A stretch of 64,000 nt of DNA, taken from Spirochaetales bacterium (GTDB taxonomy: Bacteria; Spirochaetota; Spirochaetia; UBA9216). Shown piece after piece: positions 42,408-51,928 of this stretch (positions are counted from its first letter, which is position 1; every line of letters begins with the position of its first letter). The stretch is from the NCBI GenBank assembly GCA_016839055.1, contig JAEKNX010000010.1, positions 62,001 to 126,000 of the forward strand, given 5' to 3'. The notes beneath the pieces were generated by a model. The model was not told the origin of the DNA. It saw nothing but the letters and a program-made list of their open reading frames with translations, and did no database searches. Both the position numbers and the translations under genes were made by a program.

Positions 42408-42436
42408 TTGACACCCCTATCTATAGAATGTAGTAT
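42408..42436 (+). promoter_or_regulatory. Promoter of the small membrane protein gene
   Basis: TTGACA (42408-42413), 17 bases, TAGTAT (42431-42436). A TATAAA at 42434 overlaps. Confidence 0.5.
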
Positions 42437-42479
42437 AAAATTAGGTATAGAGTAATTGATTTTTTATAAGGAAAATAAT

Positions 42480-42638
42480 ATGAAAAAGAAAGTTGAACGA
42501 AAAAATGTACTTGTCTTCTGTCTCATCATGCTTATCGCTGGATTTTTTGTCGGTCAGTTTATTCATATTCCGGCTTTTGATGATTACAATCTACTCGATG
42601 CAATGCAGCGGCCCGGTGGAAACAGCCATAGAAGGTAA
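42480..42638 (+). CDS. Small single-span membrane protein
   Basis: A 52-residue protein: a basic start (MKKKVERKN), one hydrophobic helix (VLVFCLIMLIAGFFVGQFIHI), then a short polar tail ending PGGNSHRR. It is not a lipoprotein. AAGGAAA lies seven bases before ATG 42480, and a good promoter precedes it, so it is probably real. An in-frame ATG at 42456 lies before the ribosome site and is not used. It stands 150 bases before the nine-gene envelope operon and may or may not belong to it. Function unknown. Confidence 0.65.
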   Translation: MKKKVERKNVLVFCLIMLIAGFFVGQFIHIPAFDDYNLLDAMQRPGGNSHRR

Positions 42639-42763
42639 GAGTAAGCTTATCAAATAAAAATTGTTTAAGTACAATAGCGGTTTCTTAACCCGACATTTCG
42701 GCATTCGTCTGCCAGTGTGTACGTCCTCAAGTAGTTATCCTAAATAAGTCCGAATAACCGGAT

Positions 42764-42772
42764 TGTTATAAT
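42764..42772 (+). promoter_or_regulatory. Extended -10 promoter of the envelope operon
   Basis: TGT-TATAAT is a perfect extended -10 without a recognisable -35. Transcription would begin near 42779, right at the ribosome site GGAGGGG of the first gene. Confidence 0.55.
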
Positions 42773-42787
42773 TTAAATGGAGGGGAT

Positions 42788-43237
42788 ATGAAAAAAGTAC
42801 CCTTTTTACTCTTGCTTCCGTTCTTTGTTCTCAGCTGTGTTCCCGGCAGCGAAGACGGAAATACAAAGGAATATGTCATCGTTGATCAGAACAGCAACAA
42901 GGTTCTCAGCAGTTATGAATACACAGAAGACACAAACACCCTTGTTCGAACTTCGAGCTATAATCAGAAGCAGCAGGTAAAGAAGGGTATTGAATATGAA
43001 TATGATACTCAGGGCAACCTCGTGAAGACAATCGAAACAGTCCCCGGTTCTGATCCGAAGACAATCACCTATGAGTCCGAGCGGGAGTTTGATGCCGCCG
43101 GACGCCTTGTTAAAATTATCCGCACTTCCTCCGAAGGAAAGGTTGTAGAAACCAACTTCGGATATGATGAAACCGGAACCCTGCGCGGTGTAGTCGAGCA
43201 GACGGACAAGGGTGCCGTACTGATGAAGGATTATTAA
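42788..43237 (+). CDS. Small lipoprotein with RHS/YD-like repeats, first gene of the envelope operon
   Basis: A 149-residue lipoprotein (lipobox VLSC, Cys17). The rest shows three or four YD-repeat-like strands: GIEYEYDTQGNLVKTIETV, REFDAAGRLVKIIRTS, FGYDETGTLRGVVEQ. Such repeats form extended beta structures at the cell surface in Rhs-type proteins; here there are too few for a shell. GGAGGGG fixes the start. It is followed after 18 bases by an exported protein, and the whole run to 53593 has gaps of 22 bases or less. Confidence 0.75.
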   Translation: MKKVPFLLLLPFFVLSCVPGSEDGNTKEYVIVDQNSNKVLSSYEYTEDTNTLVRTSSYNQKQQVKKGIEYEYDTQGNLVKTIETVPGSDPKTITYESEREFDAAGRLVKIIRTSSEGKVVETNFGYDETGTLRGVVEQTDKGAVLMKDY

Positions 43238-43255
43238 AATGAGGAGAGTTATTTA

Positions 43256-44680
43256 GTGAAAAAGTATCTGGCCTTAACAATATATTTGCTTGGCTTGGTT
43301 TCGGGCTCTCTTCTCTTTGCCCAGATTCCGATGACAGGTTACAGCGCTATTCTGACCGAGAGGGTTGTAGACCTTCGGGCTACCAGTGTGCTTCCTCCCC
43401 GGTCCGGCAATGAGCCGGGATCGAGCCTTACCCCTGAAAATCTTGAGATCGGCTCAATCTTCCTGACTGTTGATAACGAGGCCAGGAAGGTTGTTGATAT
43501 ATATGAACACAACGGGAAAACTATAATAGAGACAATTGAACCCCGGCCCGAAGAAGTCTTTCTGGGCCTCTATGTTCCGGATTTTGAGGTGGATCTCGGA
43601 AGGGAGAATGTTGATATGTCCTCTCTGGCCGACGGCGTAACCCTCCTTCCGGATGGGGCCGGCAGTAAAGACATGCTCTCATCATCATTCACCGCGCCTG
43701 CTGAACTCGACAGGAGCGTTACCTGGATGGAAACAGATCCAGACAATGACGGAGTTGATATTCTGGCGTTTAATGTGGATATCCCTCTCTGGAAGAAGGA
43801 TATCTCAGGAGACGTACTCGCGGCACTGCAGGATAAGCAGGAAACCGCGCAGGATGAGAACAGTCAGGATAATGATGAAGATGGTGTTTCCACCGAGACA
43901 GGCGGAAAACCGTCCCTCGATATGGGAGTGGCGGGTGAGATAAGGCTCGTCGGAACCATGAGACTGGCTGAACCTACTTTTTACGGCGGAACTAAAATGC
44001 CCAAAATGAGGTTCTCCTGGGTAAGCAAGTGGTGGGGCGGCTACTTTACGATTAATTTTGATGAAGGATATGCAAAGGCTGGGGTACGCGCAGCCCAGCA
44101 GTTTGATTTTAAGCTTACCGGAACAGTGCAGCTGACAGCCGAACTTAAAATACCGCTGTTTGCCATAACCGCCACCTATTACGGGGTCACTGGAACAGTA
44201 GGATTCTATGCGAAGGTCTCGCTCGAAGGGGAAATCTCTCTAGCCGTTGAATGTTCGGAATACACGACTCATGATGTCGGGGCGAAGTGCAAGCTTGTCT
44301 GGCCCTTTATTCCTGTGAAGTTCACGGGCAATAATGATACCTACCTCAACTTCGCCTTCAGGCCGATTATCTCGGCCGAGGCGGAGCTGAAGGCCGGACT
44401 CTACCTGGGCGCTGAACTCGAGGTTGCCGGTATTACTATCGTCGGTGCTGAAGCGGGAGGCGGAGCCTATATCCTCGTACAGGGATATATGGAGCCGATG
44501 GGAATTATGGGCTATGACACAAACATTGGAATGTACGGGAATTTCAATGACTGGATACTCGATCTATATGCCGAAGCCGGAGCCTATGCCGAGGTGACAG
44601 CCGAAATACTCACAATAGAATTGTCCTTGTGGGATCAGAAATGGCCGTTCTGGGAATGGCATCAGAGTTGGGAGTTATAG
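43256..44680 (+). CDS. Exported protein of unknown family (474 aa)
   Basis: A signal peptide (1-22, GSLLFA-QIP) starts this protein from GTG 43256, with AGGAGAG upstream. The N-terminal half is mixed, with an acidic Asp/Gln/Asn linker near 195-225. The C-terminal half is a long beta-rich region of alternating small and aromatic residues (FKLTGTVQLTAELKIPLFAITATYYGVTGTVGFYAKVSLEGEI; AEAGAYAEVTAEILTIELSLWDQKWPFWEWHQSW). Repeats like AELKAGLYLGAELEVAG look like barrel or beta-solenoid strands. I do not recognise the family. It sits between two RHS-like lipoprotein genes. Confidence 0.72.
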   Translation: MKKYLALTIYLLGLVSGSLLFAQIPMTGYSAILTERVVDLRATSVLPPRSGNEPGSSLTPENLEIGSIFLTVDNEARKVVDIYEHNGKTIIETIEPRPEEVFLGLYVPDFEVDLGRENVDMSSLADGVTLLPDGAGSKDMLSSSFTAPAELDRSVTWMETDPDNDGVDILAFNVDIPLWKKDISGDVLAALQDKQETAQDENSQDNDEDGVSTETGGKPSLDMGVAGEIRLVGTMRLAEPTFYGGTKMPKMRFSWVSKWWGGYFTINFDEGYAKAGVRAAQQFDFKLTGTVQLTAELKIPLFAITATYYGVTGTVGFYAKVSLEGEISLAVECSEYTTHDVGAKCKLVWPFIPVKFTGNNDTYLNFAFRPIISAEAELKAGLYLGAELEVAGITIVGAEAGGGAYILVQGYMEPMGIMGYDTNIGMYGNFNDWILDLYAEAGAYAEVTAEILTIELSLWDQKWPFWEWHQSWEL

Positions 44681-44682
44681 AG

Positions 44683-45975
44683 ATGAAAGCAGATAAACTT
44701 ATTATACTTTGTCTGGCGGCGCTCGTTTTCTCCGGATGTCCGCTCAATGCTCCTCCTTCGGCTGAAGAGGGCGCGGTAAACTATTATTCGAAGGAGATCG
44801 AGACCTCGGTCTATGTTGACCCCGATGATGCCTTTCTTGAGCCAATTGAGCAGCGAATCTATGATGAGCAGGGCAGGCTGACTGCTATATCCAAGCATAC
44901 TTACAGTTATTTAAACGAGGCCTCCCCATCTGAATATCCTGTTTACAAGATATCAAGGACCGATGTTTATGAGGTGTCATCTGACGGCACCGAGACTAAG
45001 GTCGAATATTATCTATACACTTACCTGCGGGATTCGTATCAGTGGGTTGATGACGACGGGGTAACCCAGGACGCTGTTGATTATGTCCTGCTTACTGGAA
45101 AGTCATATACTGCAGATGACACCCTCCGGCTTTATTATGATGTTGTTTATGATGCCCCGGATGCAGCCAACTATGATGTGTATCTGTCTATAACAGACAG
45201 GGAAAATGCAGGCGGAACGATAACCGCGCTGCAGGAGTCCACATATGTACTACATGGAGACGGGGTTAAGCGCTTCCGGACTGAGAAGTACTACGACCTG
45301 GACAGCAGCGACACGCTTAAGCTGTCCAAGGAATTTGCCACCTGGTATGATGCCGCCGAACCCTATGACTACCTCTATGATTTATATCATTCCTTCCGCA
45401 GCGATGATACCGGCGCCGACGAAGAATTCTATTACTTCACAAGGTACTCCCGGAACGGCAGCGGCTACATCTATGAGCAGGCGGATTATGACTATGATTG
45501 GGAAAATGCTCTTGTTTCCGCGACCCCCCTTATACGGGATGTAGACAAGTCATTCACCGTTCCTTTTGCCTATGATATTGAGTTTCTGATGATAAAGGAC
45601 AAGGCCACTGTGCTTACAACCGAATATGATTCGCTCGGCAATATTATCCTCGATGAGAGGACGCTTAATGGCGAACTTAATGAGTATACAAGGTACACTT
45701 ATAACAGGGCCTCTGAGTTAACCGATCAGCTCCGCTACACCAGGGGCGGCTCCCTCCTTCATGACCGGACGACGATCCGCTTTACCGAAGAATACCGGGA
45801 GGACGTTTATCACCGTCTCAAGGAAACATGTGTATACAAGTATTATGACTATAATTCCTCACCTGAGTCTCAGGAGGCGAGGGGTCTCATCCGGTCGGCG
45901 GACAGCTTTACCGGCAAGAGTGATGAGGAAATCCGTCAAGCCATGTATGAAAAAATGAATAAGCATTACCGTTAA
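44683..45975 (+). CDS. Lipoprotein with Tyr-rich RHS-like strands
   Basis: A 430-residue lipoprotein (lipobox ALVFSGC, Cys about 18). The rest is Tyr/Asp-rich with scattered YD-like segments (EQRIYDEQGRLTAISKHTYSY; TEYDSLGNIILDERTLNGELNEYTRYTYNR). These resemble the small lipoprotein at 42788, so the two may be paralogues of different length. ATG 44683 follows GGAG at a normal distance and begins two bases after the previous stop. An earlier in-frame ATG at 44629 would place the signal peptide internally. Function unknown. Confidence 0.75.
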   Translation: MKADKLIILCLAALVFSGCPLNAPPSAEEGAVNYYSKEIETSVYVDPDDAFLEPIEQRIYDEQGRLTAISKHTYSYLNEASPSEYPVYKISRTDVYEVSSDGTETKVEYYLYTYLRDSYQWVDDDGVTQDAVDYVLLTGKSYTADDTLRLYYDVVYDAPDAANYDVYLSITDRENAGGTITALQESTYVLHGDGVKRFRTEKYYDLDSSDTLKLSKEFATWYDAAEPYDYLYDLYHSFRSDDTGADEEFYYFTRYSRNGSGYIYEQADYDYDWENALVSATPLIRDVDKSFTVPFAYDIEFLMIKDKATVLTTEYDSLGNIILDERTLNGELNEYTRYTYNRASELTDQLRYTRGGSLLHDRTTIRFTEEYREDVYHRLKETCVYKYYDYNSSPESQEARGLIRSADSFTGKSDEEIRQAMYEKMNKHYR

Positions 45976-45997
45976 AACTGATAGGAGAAACTATAAC

Positions 45998-47677
45998 ATG
46001 AAAAAGTATTTAGCATTTGCAATAATCGGACTCCTGTCAGTCACTATGGTCTTCGGAGATACTGATATCGACCCGGAGGATTTCCTCTATCTGACGCCGG
46101 CCAACGAGGTTCTCTATCCGGAACTTGATTATAAGAGCAATCCGGCGGTTCTAAGTGATATTAATGAGAATCTTCTGCTGGTTAATTTAGACTTCACCGC
46201 GGCTTATGCAGAAAGTCTGAAGACAAGGATAGATGATTCGGTAGGACTCTTGGGTGGAACAGAGATAATCTCATCCTTCAGTATGTCACCCGGAGGAGAT
46301 CTGACGATGTTTTTCCCTCTTGAGGACGGGAGTCTGTTCGGCTTTGATCTCTTCTATGATTCAGAACATTCCAGCGACAGGGCCGATTCTTTGAATTACA
46401 ACGGAGTAACGGAGAACAAGAAGATTCTCACTGATGAGAATATCTATAATGCGGGCACCGACCTGTATTTTGCTATGAATCCTGCGAAGGAATTTGATTT
46501 GGGGTTTTCGCTCGGCTATAACCTCAACTATGATCCGGCTGTTTTTAAATGGGTAACCGACAGTACCATTAGCCCGGCACTACAGTATACCGAGCCTCTT
46601 CTGTCATCCGATAATTTTAATGAGCTTACAAACGGTCTCAATGCCGCAGTCGGCGTGACTCTTCCATTTGATAACTATAAGTTATTACTCGGAGTTGTCT
46701 ATAACGGCAGCTATAAAGACGGTACTGATGAGCTGGTTGAGGTGGACACGAATGCCGACGGCTACAAGGATACCCCCTACAGTCTCTCGGATTATTATGC
46801 CCTCGCCGCTTCTGCCGGAGGCCCGGCCGAGGCCGTCACAGGACATAGCTTCATTGATTATACCCTAGTGACTGCTGTTGACCTGAATGCTGCTTTTTTC
46901 TGGGAGATCGATGAAAGTACCTCGATGATTTTAAGCGGACGTTATGATGTAATGGATTATACATATAATCATTACGCAAAACATGTTCTGACAGGCACAG
47001 TTCTTACTGATGATAGCTATCTTGATAAAATTTATGACTCAGGACTCGGAAGTTTTAATGCAAATATCGGATTTGACTTCGAGGATAAGGAGAATAATTC
47101 CTGTCTAAGAATTGGGCTCGGCTATTCCAGGTGGGCGGAGCGGTATTCACAGGACGGTGATACGGTTGCCGGCTTGATGCTGTTCAGCAGTCAGAATACG
47201 GGTAATTATACCGAGCTCAGCCTCGGTACCGAACCAATTAATAATGCGCTGGTTGATGCCAGCCTGTATCCGTCGGAGCGGGAAATTCATCAGATAGGAT
47301 TGAATGCCGGATGGCGATGGATCCCTGAACGGGTGGTTACGATTTTCTTCGATTTCGGAGTTTCAGCATTTCATGATACGAATACCTATCGAGCTTTCAA
47401 TCTCGATACGCTCACTGTCTGGGAAGAGAAGGTTGTTGCGGCGGAAATCAGCTGGCTGATTACTTCAGCTGCAGGGGTTTCCTTTCCTCTCGGAGAAGAG
47501 TTTATATGTACCCTTGATCTTCAGAATATCGGAACTATCGGAGATGCCTCTCTCACCGATGAGACCCATATGTATGACCAGACCTTGGACCGGATATCGA
47601 CAAACGGCATAGGTTTTCTTCAGGATAATAATGCTCTGAATGTGAAACTTGATATTACATTTGAGGTGAGCTGGTAG
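45998..47677 (+). CDS. Probable outer-membrane beta-barrel protein
   Basis: A 559-residue exported protein (signal peptide 1-20, TMVFG-DTD). It shows many amphipathic strands (DLGFSLGYNLNYDPAVFKW; NYKLLLGVVYNGSYKDG; TSMILSGRYDVMDYTYN; SCLRIGLGYSRWAERYS). It ends NVKLDITFEVSW, a C-terminal aromatic residue typical of barrels inserted by the BAM complex. Size and pattern suggest a barrel of 12-16 strands, but no family is recognised. GGAGAAA fixes the start. Its stop shares a base with the GTG of the next gene. Confidence 0.72.
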   Translation: MKKYLAFAIIGLLSVTMVFGDTDIDPEDFLYLTPANEVLYPELDYKSNPAVLSDINENLLLVNLDFTAAYAESLKTRIDDSVGLLGGTEIISSFSMSPGGDLTMFFPLEDGSLFGFDLFYDSEHSSDRADSLNYNGVTENKKILTDENIYNAGTDLYFAMNPAKEFDLGFSLGYNLNYDPAVFKWVTDSTISPALQYTEPLLSSDNFNELTNGLNAAVGVTLPFDNYKLLLGVVYNGSYKDGTDELVEVDTNADGYKDTPYSLSDYYALAASAGGPAEAVTGHSFIDYTLVTAVDLNAAFFWEIDESTSMILSGRYDVMDYTYNHYAKHVLTGTVLTDDSYLDKIYDSGLGSFNANIGFDFEDKENNSCLRIGLGYSRWAERYSQDGDTVAGLMLFSSQNTGNYTELSLGTEPINNALVDASLYPSEREIHQIGLNAGWRWIPERVVTIFFDFGVSAFHDTNTYRAFNLDTLTVWEEKVVAAEISWLITSAAGVSFPLGEEFICTLDLQNIGTIGDASLTDETHMYDQTLDRISTNGIGFLQDNNALNVKLDITFEVSW

Positions 47678-48408
47678 TGAGTTCTAAGAAAACGAACAGG
47701 ATAATACTGGCAGCTGTCATTCTCTACGCGCTCTGGCTCGTTTTTTATATGATCTGTCTGTATTTTGATTTTTTCAGACTGCCGGACAATTCGGCATCTT
47801 TCGGCTTTATGGCGGCGGCTCTTGTTTCCACCATCATTATCTCAGCCCGGATTGAAGATCTGCAGTATTCTCCGATCATCCTGATTCTTGTATTTGCCAT
47901 GGGCGGCAGACTCACGGGCTTCATTGGAGACTTTATCTCAATCTCTGGTTCAGGAAAGGCGCTATTCCTGCTGCCCTTCGGTGGCTTCGATTTTTTTCTG
48001 TTTAATATGCTGATGCTCGGATTGTTCCGTTATCTTACTTCAGGCCTCTCCAGCAAAAAGGCCTTTCACCCGGTCGTCCTCATTCCTCTTGTCCTGTTTG
48101 CGGCGCCTGTGCTTATTCACCTTCGACTGGACGGACTCAATGCTTTGACAGTTTATTCTTTTATTTTCACTTCAGTTGCTGTCTGGACCTTGTCTACGGC
48201 TGTAGCCTTTGCCTTGAATTATCCCGGGCGCAGACGCTTTGCAATTGCCGTCGCCGCCGCTGTTATCGCGGATATGCTGGTTTATCTCGGTTTAACACCG
48301 CTATCAGTCCATCTTCCCCCGGGGCTGAACTACCTTCTTCTTCCCTGCGCATTGTTTTATCTAACTTCCGCAGCCGCGGATTTGACAAAGGATGATGTAA
48401 ATGATTGA
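47677..48408 (+). CDS. Seven-helix membrane protein of unknown function
   Basis: A 243-residue integral membrane protein with about seven hydrophobic helices (IILAAVILYALWLVFYMICLYF; FGFMAAALVSTIIISA; SPIILILVFAMGGRLTGF; RRRFAIAVAAAVIADMLVYLGL; and others) and few charged residues. I do not recognise it. Start GTG 47677 overlaps the preceding stop by one base, and its end overlaps the PrsW-like gene by eight bases, so the three are translationally coupled. It could be a partner of the intramembrane protease. Confidence 0.72.
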   Translation: MSSKKTNRIILAAVILYALWLVFYMICLYFDFFRLPDNSASFGFMAAALVSTIIISARIEDLQYSPIILILVFAMGGRLTGFIGDFISISGSGKALFLLPFGGFDFFLFNMLMLGLFRYLTSGLSSKKAFHPVVLIPLVLFAAPVLIHLRLDGLNALTVYSFIFTSVAVWTLSTAVAFALNYPGRRRFAIAVAAAVIADMLVYLGLTPLSVHLPPGLNYLLLPCALFYLTSAAADLTKDDVND

Positions 48409-49081
48409 AGCTGTATATTTCGGAACCCTGATTCCACTGCTTTTTCTGATAATTGTAATAAAAGGCGAGTACCGCAGGCTTATCCTGTTTTTTGCATGGG
48501 GGATGACCTCGGCAATTCTTGTTTATTTAATAAATATACTTTTAGATACACACTTTGTCATAGGACAGACCTTTTTTTTGACTCAGTTGATTCCGGCCAT
48601 GGAGGAACTGATAAAAGTTTTTCCTCTGCTTTTCATGTTGCGGGTTGGGAAAAAGGCCACTGAGTTCAGTATTATACGACTTGCCATGGCTTCGGGAATA
48701 GGTTTTTCAATTCTTGAGAATTATCTTTATCTGTCTATAACCGCATCTTCAGGACTCGCAAACAGCATATTCTTTATCATCACCAGGAGTCTGACAGCCT
48801 GTGTCCTGCACGGATCTATGACAGCTCTCATCGGATGGGCCATTCAGATTATGAGAAACCGAGGTTTCTTTTCGTTCGGACTTCTTTCGGGAATGTACTT
48901 ATTGGCCGTTGCTATTCATTCACTTTATAACTCATTAGGCCTGATGGGGAATCTTCAGGTAGTCGGTATCCTTATACCACTGTTCCTGTTTACTGTTGAA
49001 TATTATCTCTTTAATTTTTTCGGCAGAAAGAGAATTATCCGCCGAAAGAGCCCCGGAGGGAAAAATGGAGAGGGGAGCTGA
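48401..49081 (+). CDS. PrsW-family intramembrane protease
   Basis: A 226-residue membrane protein with the PrsW motif set: QLIPAMEELIKVFPLLFML (EExxK), ASGIGFSILENYLYL (F..xEN), VLHGSMTALIGWA (H near helix 5) and AIHSLYNSLG (HxxxN). These carry the putative catalytic residues of the PrsW/CAAX-protease-like superfamily. In Bacillus PrsW cleaves an anti-sigma factor. No sigma or anti-sigma gene is near; here it may process a membrane protein or lipoprotein of its own operon. AAGGATG precedes the ATG. Confidence 0.85.
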   Translation: MIEAVYFGTLIPLLFLIIVIKGEYRRLILFFAWGMTSAILVYLINILLDTHFVIGQTFFLTQLIPAMEELIKVFPLLFMLRVGKKATEFSIIRLAMASGIGFSILENYLYLSITASSGLANSIFFIITRSLTACVLHGSMTALIGWAIQIMRNRGFFSFGLLSGMYLLAVAIHSLYNSLGLMGNLQVVGILIPLFLFTVEYYLFNFFGRKRIIRRKSPGGKNGEGS

Positions 49082-49082
49082 T

Positions 49083-50924
49083 ATGATAAAAAAGAGGTTA
49101 CTAATCACTGCCGCAGTTACCGCCGTGATTTTATTTACTCTCACCGGTTGTGAGATTTTCAATCCACCGCTAGTTTCTGGGCAGATCGAGTTTGTCGACT
49201 ATAAGGAGCAGCAGAAGATCATCGCCGGTAACGAGGGAACCATGGCCTTCGGAGAGAAGCTGGTCGGACTCGGCGACCGGGACGTTCTGCCGCTTGCCAT
49301 CAAGAACACTGGCGAAGGGCCGCTTGTAATCACGAATATGTATGTGAAAACTATCAAATCCGAGCCGGATGAAGCTGATATCTTCAGCATTATCGACGGG
49401 ACCTTTCCCGATCTTCCCTTGAGCATTCCGTCTGGCAAGACAGTCAACGATATTTTCCTTGAATTTGCTCCGGTTACAGCTGGAGAGTTCTCCGGGAAGG
49501 TTTTTATCGACACTGAGACCGACACCTACAACCTCGATTTAAGCGGAACCGGCCTCTGGAGGTTAACGCTGATTGGTGATCCTGACGGCACGATAACCCT
49601 GCCGATTGAGGTTGATAATGGTGAATCATTGGATATAACAAGTTCGACGGGAATATTCTATCTTGCCTGCGAAACTGGTTTTCTTCGTGAGTTCAACAGC
49701 TGGGAGGTGGTATCGCCAGTGGTTGCCGACCCTCTCGATCCGCCTGCAAATGTCATGGTGTTCGATAATATCAAAGCAAAGAAGACTGAACTCGTTATTA
49801 AGGCACACACATCTCTGACTGTAGATATTCTAAATCCTTATGTATTAGTCCCAAATGATGCAGCTGATATTCAGACTGCAATTAATAATTGTGCAGCGGA
49901 TAACACTAAAATTGCTGTTGTAGTCAGAGCCGGAACCTATAACGTCACCGGTGATATAACGATGAAAACCGGTTTAGTCGGAGCTGCATCGAATATTGGT
50001 ATTCCCGTTTACGGCGGCTATAACGCAGCATGGAGTGTCCGTAGTTACAAGACGCCTGCTAACAGGCTGGACGCCGCATATCAGACGGTGATCAACATCA
50101 CCGGCTCGGTCAATGCTTCCGGAGCAGCTCTTAATAACAAGGTTGTCCTTGAGGGCTTTACCCTCACAAAGCAGGCCGGCGGAAATGACAATGCCCTGGT
50201 TGTTTTTAATAATTCTACGACGGCGGGTCTGCTTTATAATACTATTACAGCGGGTGGAACTAATGCATCAATTGGCGTCCACTGTACTAATTCGGCGGCG
50301 CCCCTTATCCGCTACAACTATATAAACGCAGGGACTACGTCTGCAGATTACTCCGAGACCTACGGTATCAAGATTACTGAGGGCGCGACTCCTGTCATTT
50401 ACAAGAACAGCATAAGCGGCGGATCGGCTGGCGGAACCGGTTCTAAATCATTCGGTATTTTCAGTGACTTTGAATGTGAGCCGATAGTACGGAATAATGC
50501 CCCTACGGCAACCGACAGCTATGGTATCTACGGAGGCTCGGCTTCTGGTTCGGGCGGCGAGTCCTACGGCATCTATATTATCAATAACGGTAAAATTATT
50601 GCCTCCTACAACGACATAAACGGCGGCGCCGGGGGCTCGGCTACTGCCCTGTTTGCGAACTACGGCGGTTATTTTAAGCTTTATAGTAATAATATTCATA
50701 CCGGCGGCGGCACCTCCCGAAAGGGGGTCAGGATTGGAATGTCGGGCCGAGTCTATGCATTCACCGGGAATGGTATTTATGATTGTCCGGACGCGCTTCT
50801 GGAGGAGTATTTCGGTGGCGCAATGACTGATATAGATGATGTGAACGACAAATTTCATGTGGACACCAATACCGATGCGGCCGTCGATCTTTCGGCTGCT
50901 CCGTCTGAGGTGATGTATGAATAG
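49083..50924 (+). CDS. Large lipoprotein with ASH-like and beta-helix domains
   Basis: A 614-residue lipoprotein. The lipobox TLTGC gives Cys about 23. Residues about 35-160 form an immunoglobulin/ASH-like domain (DRDVLPLAIKNTGEGPLVITNM ... KTVNDIFLEFAPVTAGEFSGKVFIDTETDTYNLDLSGTG). A beta-sandwich segment follows. From about 260 it is a right-handed parallel beta-helix with Asn ladders (ADIQTAINNCAADNTKIAVVVRAGTYNVTGDI; PLIRYNYINAG; PVIYKNSISGG). Such domains bind or cut polysaccharides; no catalytic residues are obvious. GGAGAGGGG precedes ATG 49083. Part of the envelope operon. Confidence 0.82.
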   Translation: MIKKRLLITAAVTAVILFTLTGCEIFNPPLVSGQIEFVDYKEQQKIIAGNEGTMAFGEKLVGLGDRDVLPLAIKNTGEGPLVITNMYVKTIKSEPDEADIFSIIDGTFPDLPLSIPSGKTVNDIFLEFAPVTAGEFSGKVFIDTETDTYNLDLSGTGLWRLTLIGDPDGTITLPIEVDNGESLDITSSTGIFYLACETGFLREFNSWEVVSPVVADPLDPPANVMVFDNIKAKKTELVIKAHTSLTVDILNPYVLVPNDAADIQTAINNCAADNTKIAVVVRAGTYNVTGDITMKTGLVGAASNIGIPVYGGYNAAWSVRSYKTPANRLDAAYQTVINITGSVNASGAALNNKVVLEGFTLTKQAGGNDNALVVFNNSTTAGLLYNTITAGGTNASIGVHCTNSAAPLIRYNYINAGTTSADYSETYGIKITEGATPVIYKNSISGGSAGGTGSKSFGIFSDFECEPIVRNNAPTATDSYGIYGGSASGSGGESYGIYIINNGKIIASYNDINGGAGGSATALFANYGGYFKLYSNNIHTGGGTSRKGVRIGMSGRVYAFTGNGIYDCPDALLEEYFGGAMTDIDDVNDKFHVDTNTDAAVDLSAAPSEVMYE

Positions 50925-50943
50925 GATGACAGGAAGAATGAAG

Positions 50944-51924
50944 ATGCAAAAACTACTGAAATTCGGAATGATCTTTTTATCGGCTGTATTGATGTCCTGT
51001 GATCCTGACCCGTTTACGGGGACGATTAAAGACGGTATAAGAAATATTACCCTGGATATTGAGAACTCCATGTTCAATCTCCCGACAGCCGCCGACGCCT
51101 GGGATCAGGGGCCGGGGATGACCAGCCTTACGGTCACAATTGTCCTTGAGAGCGGGGAAGTCGATGTTATTTTGACCGCGGCGGATGTCGCTGCCGGTGA
51201 CTATACTCAGCTTGTTAAAGAGGTTTCCGGAAAGCTTCTAAGGGTGGACGCCGCAGTTGTGAATGCCGCCGGCACAACATTTTCAATCTCGATTGAAGAC
51301 AAGGCCGAATATGATGAGATTGCCGGCTGGGAGATTTTTGCTAATGTGACGCGGTTCAGGCTTGCCTACAGCGGCAATTCGGCCGAGAGCTGGGCAGACG
51401 GCTTTCTTTCTCTGGACATTGCTCCCAGAGGCGGAACTGGCCTGAGGTTTAAGATCGACTCTGGTGTCACGACTACGATGACAACCGACTGGCCAGTTGC
51501 CAGTCCTCTTACAACAAGACAGCTAGCGGTCGAACCTGTTTTGAGTGAGAATCCAACGGGCCTTAGCTTTGATATCTATACTGCGATAGTCAGTGAAAAT
51601 CTTCGTGAAAAATATAAGCCCGGATATATCACTCCCGGGGCTGATTATGAATATAATCCCTGGGAAGATGTCTGGACCTATGATGAGGTCACTTTAAGTG
51701 GAAAGCTTATATCGGACACCACCTATACCATGACGAAATATAACAGCGGAGATCCTCTGCCCTTCGTGGAGCCTTCCGGCACGGGAAACGGATACAATTC
51801 ATTTCTGATTGACCTGTCTTCGGAGGAAGATGACCCTGTGGGCAAATTCCTGCTCATCGCAGTCGTGATGAAGTGGGATGTTTTAACGGTGCCCTCCGCC
51901 GTGGAAGTCGTGGAGATAAAGTAA
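50944..51924 (+). CDS. Lipoprotein of unknown family
   Basis: The sequence MQKLLKFGMIFLSAVLMSC contains a lipobox (LMSC). The remaining 308 residues are beta-rich, with DPDPFTGTIKDG at the mature end and LFSLDIAPRGGTGLRFKIDSG-like strands later. No family is recognised. Candidate starts are ATG 50917, 50938 and 50944; AGGAAG at 50931-50936 best fits 50944. It lies between the beta-helix lipoprotein and the clostripain-like gene, four bases before the latter. Confidence 0.72.
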   Translation: MQKLLKFGMIFLSAVLMSCDPDPFTGTIKDGIRNITLDIENSMFNLPTAADAWDQGPGMTSLTVTIVLESGEVDVILTAADVAAGDYTQLVKEVSGKLLRVDAAVVNAAGTTFSISIEDKAEYDEIAGWEIFANVTRFRLAYSGNSAESWADGFLSLDIAPRGGTGLRFKIDSGVTTTMTTDWPVASPLTTRQLAVEPVLSENPTGLSFDIYTAIVSENLREKYKPGYITPGADYEYNPWEDVWTYDEVTLSGKLISDTTYTMTKYNSGDPLPFVEPSGTGNGYNSFLIDLSSEEDDPVGKFLLIAVVMKWDVLTVPSAVEVVEIK

Positions 51925-51928
51925 GGAT

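Noticed and set aside
48996-49082. Earlier in-frame start for the beta-helix lipoprotein
   Set aside because: It lies inside the PrsW-like gene and would place the lipoprotein signal 29 residues inside the protein; GGAGAGGGG fits ATG 49083.
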